A DNA stretch of 64,000 nt from positions 326,195-390,194 of the forward strand of contig NZ_LQMT02000005.1 of NCBI RefSeq assembly GCF_001620365.2, read 5' to 3'. Source of the stretch: Amycolatopsis keratiniphila subsp. keratiniphila. Its GTDB lineage: Bacteria > Actinomycetota > Actinomycetes > Mycobacteriales > Pseudonocardiaceae. The translations under genes and the position numbers were made by a program. Positions 59,939 through 64,000 of this stretch are shown in pieces. Position 1 is the first letter of the stretch, and every line of letters begins with the position of its first letter. The notes under the pieces were generated by a model. The model was not told the DNA's origin. It was given only the letters and a program-made list of their open reading frames with translations, and ran no database searches.

Positions 59939-61186
59939 GTGTCCATCGACGTTGTCGTGGTGGGAGTCGGCTACGTCGGGCTACCGCTGGCGGAAGCCGT
60001 CGCCGGGGCGGGGTTGTCGGTGATCGGATACGACACTTCGCCCCTGGTGGCCGCCGAGATCGCCGCGGGCAGGCCACATGTGCCCGACGTGTCCGCGAGC
60101 CGGTTACGGGCCATGCGCGCGAACGGCTTCACGGTGACGACCGACCCCGAAGTCCTCGGTGGCGCGGAGACGATCGTGCTGTGCGTGCCGACCGGGTTGA
60201 CCACGGCGGGCGGACCGGATCTGGCCGCCGTGCGCCGCGCGGTGGAGACGGTCTCCGAACGTCTGGCGCCGGGCATGCTGGTGATCGTCGAGTCGACGAG
60301 CTTTCCGGGCACCACCGACGAGATCGTCCGGCCGATCCTGGAAAAGCACGGTCTGACGGCGGGAACCGATTTCTCGCTCGCCTATTCGCCCGAGCGGGTC
60401 GACCCCGGGAACACGCGGTTCGGCATCAGGAACACGCCGAAGGTGATCAGCGGGCACACCCCGTCCTGCGCGAAACGTTGTGCGGAGTTCTACGAGCGTT
60501 TCGTCGACACGGTGGTGATCGCGCGCGGCACCAGGGAAGCGGAGATGGCCAAGCTGCTGGAGAACACCTACCGGTACGTGAACATCGCGCTGGTCAACGA
60601 GATCGCCATCTTCTGCGACCGGATCGGCGTCGATGTCTGGGACGTGATGCACTGCGCGGCGACCAAACCGTTCGGCTTCACACCGTTCGCGCCGGGGCCG
60701 GGTGTCGGCGGGCACTGCATCCCGGTCGACCCCAAGTACCTGCTGGACAAGGCCGAGCGGGAAGGTGCCCTGCTCGGCGTGGTGCACGCCGCCCGGCTCG
60801 TGGACGACCGGATGCCGGAGCACGTGGTCGAACGCGTCACCCGGCTGCTCGCCGAACACGGAAAGCCGTTACGTGGCGCGAAAGTTCTGCTGCTCGGTGT
60901 GTCGTACAAGGCGGACGTGCCGGATACTCGCGAGTCCGCCGCGATCCGGATCGCTCTTCGGTTGCGAGGGCTCGGGGCGGACCTGTCCTACCACGATCCG
61001 GTGGCGGAGACCGTCCCCGAACTGGGGCCGCCGGTGGCCGATCTCGACGCGACGTTGCGCACCGCGGATGTCGCCGTCCTGCTGGTGGCGCATCGCGCCT
61101 ACGACCACGGCCGCCTGGCCTCGACGGCCAGGTTGCTGTTCGACGTGACGGGACGGGTTCCCGGGAAGGAGGTCGTCCGGCTCTGA
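59939..61186 (+). CDS. Nucleotide sugar dehydrogenase (UDP-ManNAc/GlcNAc dehydrogenase-like)
   Basis: A 415-residue NAD-dependent enzyme that oxidises a UDP-sugar at C6 to the uronic acid: VVVVGVGYVGLPLAEAVAGA (NAD), ESTSFPGTTDEIV, AKLLENTYRYVNIALVNEIA, catalytic Cys in GPGVGGHCIPVDPKYL and GVSYKADVPDTRESAA. The FAPGPGVGGH and KADVPDTRES segments resemble WecC/WbpA-type dehydrogenases. GTG 59939 after AGAAGG is preferred to TTG 59921. Role: cell-surface polysaccharide. Confidence 0.88.
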   Translation: MSIDVVVVGVGYVGLPLAEAVAGAGLSVIGYDTSPLVAAEIAAGRPHVPDVSASRLRAMRANGFTVTTDPEVLGGAETIVLCVPTGLTTAGGPDLAAVRRAVETVSERLAPGMLVIVESTSFPGTTDEIVRPILEKHGLTAGTDFSLAYSPERVDPGNTRFGIRNTPKVISGHTPSCAKRCAEFYERFVDTVVIARGTREAEMAKLLENTYRYVNIALVNEIAIFCDRIGVDVWDVMHCAATKPFGFTPFAPGPGVGGHCIPVDPKYLLDKAEREGALLGVVHAARLVDDRMPEHVVERVTRLLAEHGKPLRGAKVLLLGVSYKADVPDTRESAAIRIALRLRGLGADLSYHDPVAETVPELGPPVADLDATLRTADVAVLLVAHRAYDHGRLASTARLLFDVTGRVPGKEVVRL

Positions 61187-61264
61187 ACGTTCTGCCTGGT
61201 CGAGAGCAGGGCAGGCACGCGTACCGCAATTCTTCCGATCTTTCGCGAAAAGGAGAGTGCACGA

Positions 61265-61801
61265 ATGACCACGGCGATCAAGAACGACCGGCTCAAGAAG
61301 CGTTTCGAGAAGTGGGACGTCAACGGCAACGGCAGGATCGAGAAGTCCGACTTCGAGGCCGAGGCCAAGCGGATCATCAGTGCGTTCGGTGAGGACCAGA
61401 CCTCGCCACAGGCGCGCGCGGTGCAGGACTCGTTCGTGACGATGTTCGAGTTCCTGGCGGACAAGGCGGGCGTCGGCCCGAACGGCTCGCTGAACGAGCA
61501 GCAGTTCACCCAGGTGATCGAAGCGCAGATCTTCCAGGAAGGCGACGCGGGATTCGCCAGGGTGGTCCGCCCGACCATTTCCGCGATCGTCGGCCTGTGC
61601 GACACCGACGGCGATGGCGAGGTCGACCAGCGGGAGTTCGCGAAGTGGTTGAAAGCCATCGGTGTCGAAGCTTCGGCCGTGGGCCCGGCGTTCCAGGCCA
61701 TCGACGTGAACGGAAACGGGAAGCTGACCGTCGACGAACTCGTGCACGCGGTTCGCGACTACCACCTCGGAAAGAGTGACGTGCCGCTGCTGGGCAAGTG
61801 A
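61265..61801 (+). CDS. EF-hand calcium-binding protein (calerythrin/CabC-like)
   Basis: A 178-residue protein with four EF-hands: WDVNGNGRIEKSDF (1), a degenerate loop AGVGPNGSLNEQQF (2), CDTDGDGEVDQREF (3) and IDVNGNGKLTVDEL (4). It is a soluble Ca2+ buffer or sensor typical of actinomycetes. ATG 61265 with AGGAGAG upstream. A strong terminator hairpin follows the stop. Confidence 0.92.
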   Translation: MTTAIKNDRLKKRFEKWDVNGNGRIEKSDFEAEAKRIISAFGEDQTSPQARAVQDSFVTMFEFLADKAGVGPNGSLNEQQFTQVIEAQIFQEGDAGFARVVRPTISAIVGLCDTDGDGEVDQREFAKWLKAIGVEASAVGPAFQAIDVNGNGKLTVDELVHAVRDYHLGKSDVPLLGK

Positions 61802-61807
61802 CCGCGC

Positions 61808-61849
61808 GGTGGTGAGTGGCTCGCCCGCGCCGGGGAGCCACTCACCACC
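61808..61849 (+). terminator. 15-bp-stem hairpin after the EF-hand gene
   Basis: GGTGGTGAGTGGCTC (61808-61822) pairs perfectly with GAGCCACTCACCACC (61835-61849), loop 12 nt, 6 bp after the stop codon. No U-tract. Confidence 0.75.
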
Positions 61850-61926
61850 GGCCCCCCGCACCGGGTCGTGAGTGGCGATTCGGGTCAGAGCCGACCCTGT
61901 CCTGGATACCTACTGGCGGTCTTGCG

Positions 61927-61989
61927 TGACTGGATGGACGACACACGTGATCAGACGGACGACACACGTGTCTGGACGGACGACTCGCG
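61927..61989. repeat. Three tandem 21-bp repeats
   Basis: Units begin at 61927, 61948 and 61969 and share the core GGACGACACACG (third copy GGACGACTCGCG). In frame they would read DWMDDTR, DQTDDTR, VWTDDSR, but no gene signal accompanies them. They lie in the gap between the EF-hand terminator and the end of the opposing 132-residue gene. Confidence 0.75.
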
Positions 61990-61996
61990 ACGGAAG

Positions 61997-62395
61997 CTAA
62001 CGGCCCCGGAAGCAGACCTCCCGCTCCGGCTTCAGGCCGATCCCCTCACCGGTGACCGGCAGCGCGGTGTGGATGAGAATGTTGTAGTGGTTGGGGAAAT
62101 GGCAGCCGTCGAAGCCGAGTACGGTGCCGACGAGTTCGCCGCCGATCCACACTTCGTCGCCCCTGTCGATCACGCCGGCGCGGTCGATCTCGGCGAATCC
62201 GAGGAAGCCGACGTGGTCGATGCGTGCGCCCGGCTCCGTGTCGTCGTGGCTGGTCGTCACGAGTTCGTGCACCTCGCCGGCGCGGACGCACCGGCTGGCG
62301 AACGGTTCGAGACTCATGCCCCGGTCGTCACGCCGGTGCACCAGCACCTTCACCACCGTGCCGACGATCTCCCGCTTCGGCCCGTCTTCCCGCAT
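61997..62395 (-). CDS. Hypothetical 132-residue protein (DUF6917-like)
   Basis: A soluble protein with a conserved-looking end (DEVWIGGELVGTVLGFDGCHF, PNHYNILI) that may match DUF6917; function unknown. ATG 62395 follows GGAGGGAG at 5 nt and lies inside the 3' end of the Gfo/Idh gene (68-bp overlap), so it belongs to that operon. The C-terminal glycine/metal-like residues do not give a catalytic motif. Confidence 0.7.
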   Translation of the reverse strand: MREDGPKREIVGTVVKVLVHRRDDRGMSLEPFASRCVRAGEVHELVTTSHDDTEPGARIDHVGFLGFAEIDRAGVIDRGDEVWIGGELVGTVLGFDGCHFPNHYNILIHTALPVTGEGIGLKPEREVCFRGR

Positions 62396-63272
62396 CGTTC
62401 TCCCTCCGGTAACAATCGTCCACTATGGACAGCGCGGCCAGACCGTTGTCGCGCCAGGAACCGCCCTCGCGTACGGCGTCCTCGAACTCGCGAAGCAGCC
62501 CTTTGTACTCGTGCCACAGCGATTCCTTGAACTCCGGGTAGCCGTCCAGCAGGTCGGCGTGCAGGACCGTGCCGTCCGCCAGCCGGACCTCGACGTCCTT
62601 GACCTCCCCGGGGAACGACCAGTCGAGTTCGACGACCGCGCCGTCGAGCTCCAGCGTCGCCTGCCGGTCGATGCCGTCCGCGTCGCGGCTGATCCGGACG
62701 TCTCGCAGCGTCAGCGTGCCGAGGAACAACTGGACGAGGTCGAGGGCGTTCGGTCCGTTGTCCGCCACGCATCCGCCGCCGCATCGCGCCGCGTCGAGAT
62801 ACCAGCGATCCCCGCCGACGTGCTCTTCGATCCGCTCCAGGTAGCGCACGGTCACGGAATCGATCGGCGGCCCGCCCGCGATCTTCTCGCGCAACGCGCG
62901 CACGTTGCCGTTGTACCGCCGGTGGAACGCCGTGAACAGGGCGACATCCCGCCGCGCCGCCCGCTCCACGAGATCCTCGCCGTCGAGGAGGCTCGTGGCG
63001 ATCGGCTTCTCCACGCACACGGGCAGACCCGCGTCCAGCACGTCCCGGCACACGGCGGCGTGCACGTCGTTCGGAGCCGTGACGATCACCGCGTCGAGCC
63101 CTCCGGCCGCGAGCATCTCCCGATGATCGCGGTAGCCGGGCACGGTGCTTTTCGCGAGTTCCGCGGAATCGAGATCGCAGACCGCGGCGAGGTCGAAGGA
63201 CGGCGACCGCTCCACCGCGGAGAGGTAGAACCGCGAGATGACACCGAGGCCCACGACACCGACCCGGATCAC
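62328..63272 (-). CDS. Gfo/Idh/MocA family oxidoreductase
   Basis: A 314-residue NAD(P)-dependent dehydrogenase: GVVGLGVISRFYLSAVE (nucleotide binding), VCVEKPIATS with the catalytic Lys of the EKP motif, and CGGGCVADNGPNALDLVQLF in the substrate domain. Acts on sugars or cyclitols. Its ATG overlaps the stop of the Ldh2-type gene by 4 bp. The C-terminal ~25 residues are extra and polar, overlapping the next gene. Confidence 0.88.
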   Translation of the reverse strand: MIRVGVVGLGVISRFYLSAVERSPSFDLAAVCDLDSAELAKSTVPGYRDHREMLAAGGLDAVIVTAPNDVHAAVCRDVLDAGLPVCVEKPIATSLLDGEDLVERAARRDVALFTAFHRRYNGNVRALREKIAGGPPIDSVTVRYLERIEEHVGGDRWYLDAARCGGGCVADNGPNALDLVQLFLGTLTLRDVRISRDADGIDRQATLELDGAVVELDWSFPGEVKDVEVRLADGTVLHADLLDGYPEFKESLWHEYKGLLREFEDAVREGGSWRDNGLAALSIVDDCYRRENDAGRRAEAGDRRHGGEGAGAPA

Positions 63273-64000
63273 CTCGCCGTCCTCTCCGCCGCGGCGCGGA
63301 GTTCCCGGTAGACCGCGTCGGCCACGGGCACGCCGTGCGCACGGTGGCGGGCCGCGCGCTCACCCTCGTGCCAGCCGGGGTAGACGACCGGGACCGCGGG
63401 ATCGCGGGCAGGCCACTCCCGCACCGCCGTGAAGAGCGCGGAAGCGTCGGAGGCGAACCCGGTGCGCAGCACGTCCGGAGCGATCGCGAGCGTCAGCACC
63501 CCGATGTCGTCGTCGCGGTTCCCGTCGGCCGAAGTCGCGCCGAGCATCGCGCCGGGTACCAGCGCACCGAGTACCTCGACGAGCAGGCCGAGCCCGAATC
63601 CCTTGTAGGCGCCCGTTTCGGGACCGCCGCCCAGCCATTGCAGATGGGCTTCACCCCGGTCGAACGCGGCGGGATCGGTCACCGGGGAACCGTCGCCGTC
63701 GGCGAGCCAGCCCGGCGGGATCTCCCTGCCTTCGCGCGCCGCGGCCCGGATCCGGCCGGTCGGTACGACGGTGGTGCTCATGTCGAGGACGAACGGATGC
63801 GCGCCACCGGCGGGACAGGCCAGCGCGAGCGGGTTCGTGCCGAGCATCGCGGCCGTGCCGCCGGGCGGCGGGGCGATGCGCTGCCCGCCGCAGTTCGAAG
63901 CGACGAGGCCGATCATGCCGTGGGTGACGGCCCGCGCGGCGTGGTGCCCGGCGCAGCCGATATGGGTCGCCCCGCGCAGCGAGACCATGCCGATGCCGTG
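63269..64000 (-). CDS. Malate/L-lactate dehydrogenase-type oxidoreductase (Ldh_2 family), C-terminal part
   Basis: The gene continues past the right edge; about 243 residues are visible. MVSLRGATHIGCAGHHAARA, GTNPLALACPAGGAHPFVLD and TGAYKGFGLGLLVEVLGALV match the Ldh_2/YlbC family of NAD(P)H dehydrogenases acting on 2-oxo or ureidoglycolate-type acids. First visible gene of an operon with Gfo/Idh and the 132-residue protein. Confidence 0.87.
   Translation of the reverse strand, partial: HGIGMVSLRGATHIGCAGHHAARAVTHGMIGLVASNCGGQRIAPPPGGTAAMLGTNPLALACPAGGAHPFVLDMSTTVVPTGRIRAAAREGREIPPGWLADGDGSPVTDPAAFDRGEAHLQWLGGGPETGAYKGFGLGLLVEVLGALVPGAMLGATSADGNRDDDIGVLTLAIAPDVLRTGFASDASALFTAVREWPARDPAVPVVYPGWHEGERAARHRAHGVPVADAVYRELRAAAERTAR

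Overview
The window is high-GC actinomycete chromosome. Gene families (SARP, ANTAR response regulator PdtaR, EACC1/caspase, DUF2637, DUF6480), frequent GTG/TTG starts, many 4-bp ATGA/GTGA overlaps, rare TTA codons and a double-hairpin intergenic repeat that I associate with Amycolatopsis point to Pseudonocardiales, most likely an Amycolatopsis-like strain. This assignment is an inference from sequence style.

Layout. 1-3.4 kb: end of a SulP transporter and a divergent MFS/TetR pair with a shared inverted repeat. 3.5-27.2 kb: a type II (aromatic) polyketide cluster. It holds an acyl-CoA carboxylase beta subunit plus a tiny epsilon subunit. One long coupled operon encodes KS-alpha, KS-beta (chain length factor), ACP, acyltransferase and a three-subunit molybdenum aldehyde oxidase. 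The cluster also has an MFS exporter, a hydroxyarylic-acid-decarboxylase set (UbiX, UbiD, small zinc subunit, unknown 93-aa protein), an SDR and a homologue of the furan-forming enzyme MfnB. The rest is a SARP activator, two SnoaL-fold proteins, an acyl-CoA ligase, a BBE-type FAD oxidase, an ActIII-type ketoreductase, a methyltransferase and a TetR regulator. Four intergenic regions carry heptamer direct repeats with 11-bp period typical of SARP binding sites, and six cluster genes contain a TTA codon.

The gene set suggests a furan starter unit. MfnB could build 4-(hydroxymethyl)furfural phosphate, the SDR and Mo enzyme could oxidise it, UbiD could decarboxylate it, and the ligase plus AT could load it on the minimal PKS. 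This is inference, but the Mo-enzyme genes are translationally coupled to the PKS genes.

27.3-36.2 kb: an accessory stretch bounded by two gene remnants (AraC, DHA2 exporter). It contains two MarR-controlled units and an ArsR-rhodanese / cysteine desulfurase / MFS / methyltransferase operon. 36.3-41.6 kb: an integrative-element remnant (DUF3644 protein with a HEPN-like motif, DUF2637 membrane protein, serine recombinase whose frame runs through a tRNA gene). 41.7-44.2 kb: the regulator PdtaR, then a two-gene conflict-type module, EACC1 plus a caspase fused to a DnaJ zinc-finger/C-terminal region without a J domain.

44.2-64 kb: mostly ordinary chromosome. It contains a gamma-carbonic anhydrase-like protein, a hydrolase, an AraC regulator, an Lrp/AbgT/M20 unit for p-aminobenzoyl-glutamate-like substrates, a universal stress protein and a GH43 enzyme. 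A LacI-controlled operon follows (DUF1355 amidotransferase-like, YdcZ-type transporter, phosphotriesterase homologue, PfkB kinase, M20 peptidase). The last genes are a nucleotide-sugar dehydrogenase, an EF-hand protein, and a Gfo/Idh + Ldh2-type dehydrogenase operon cut by the window end.
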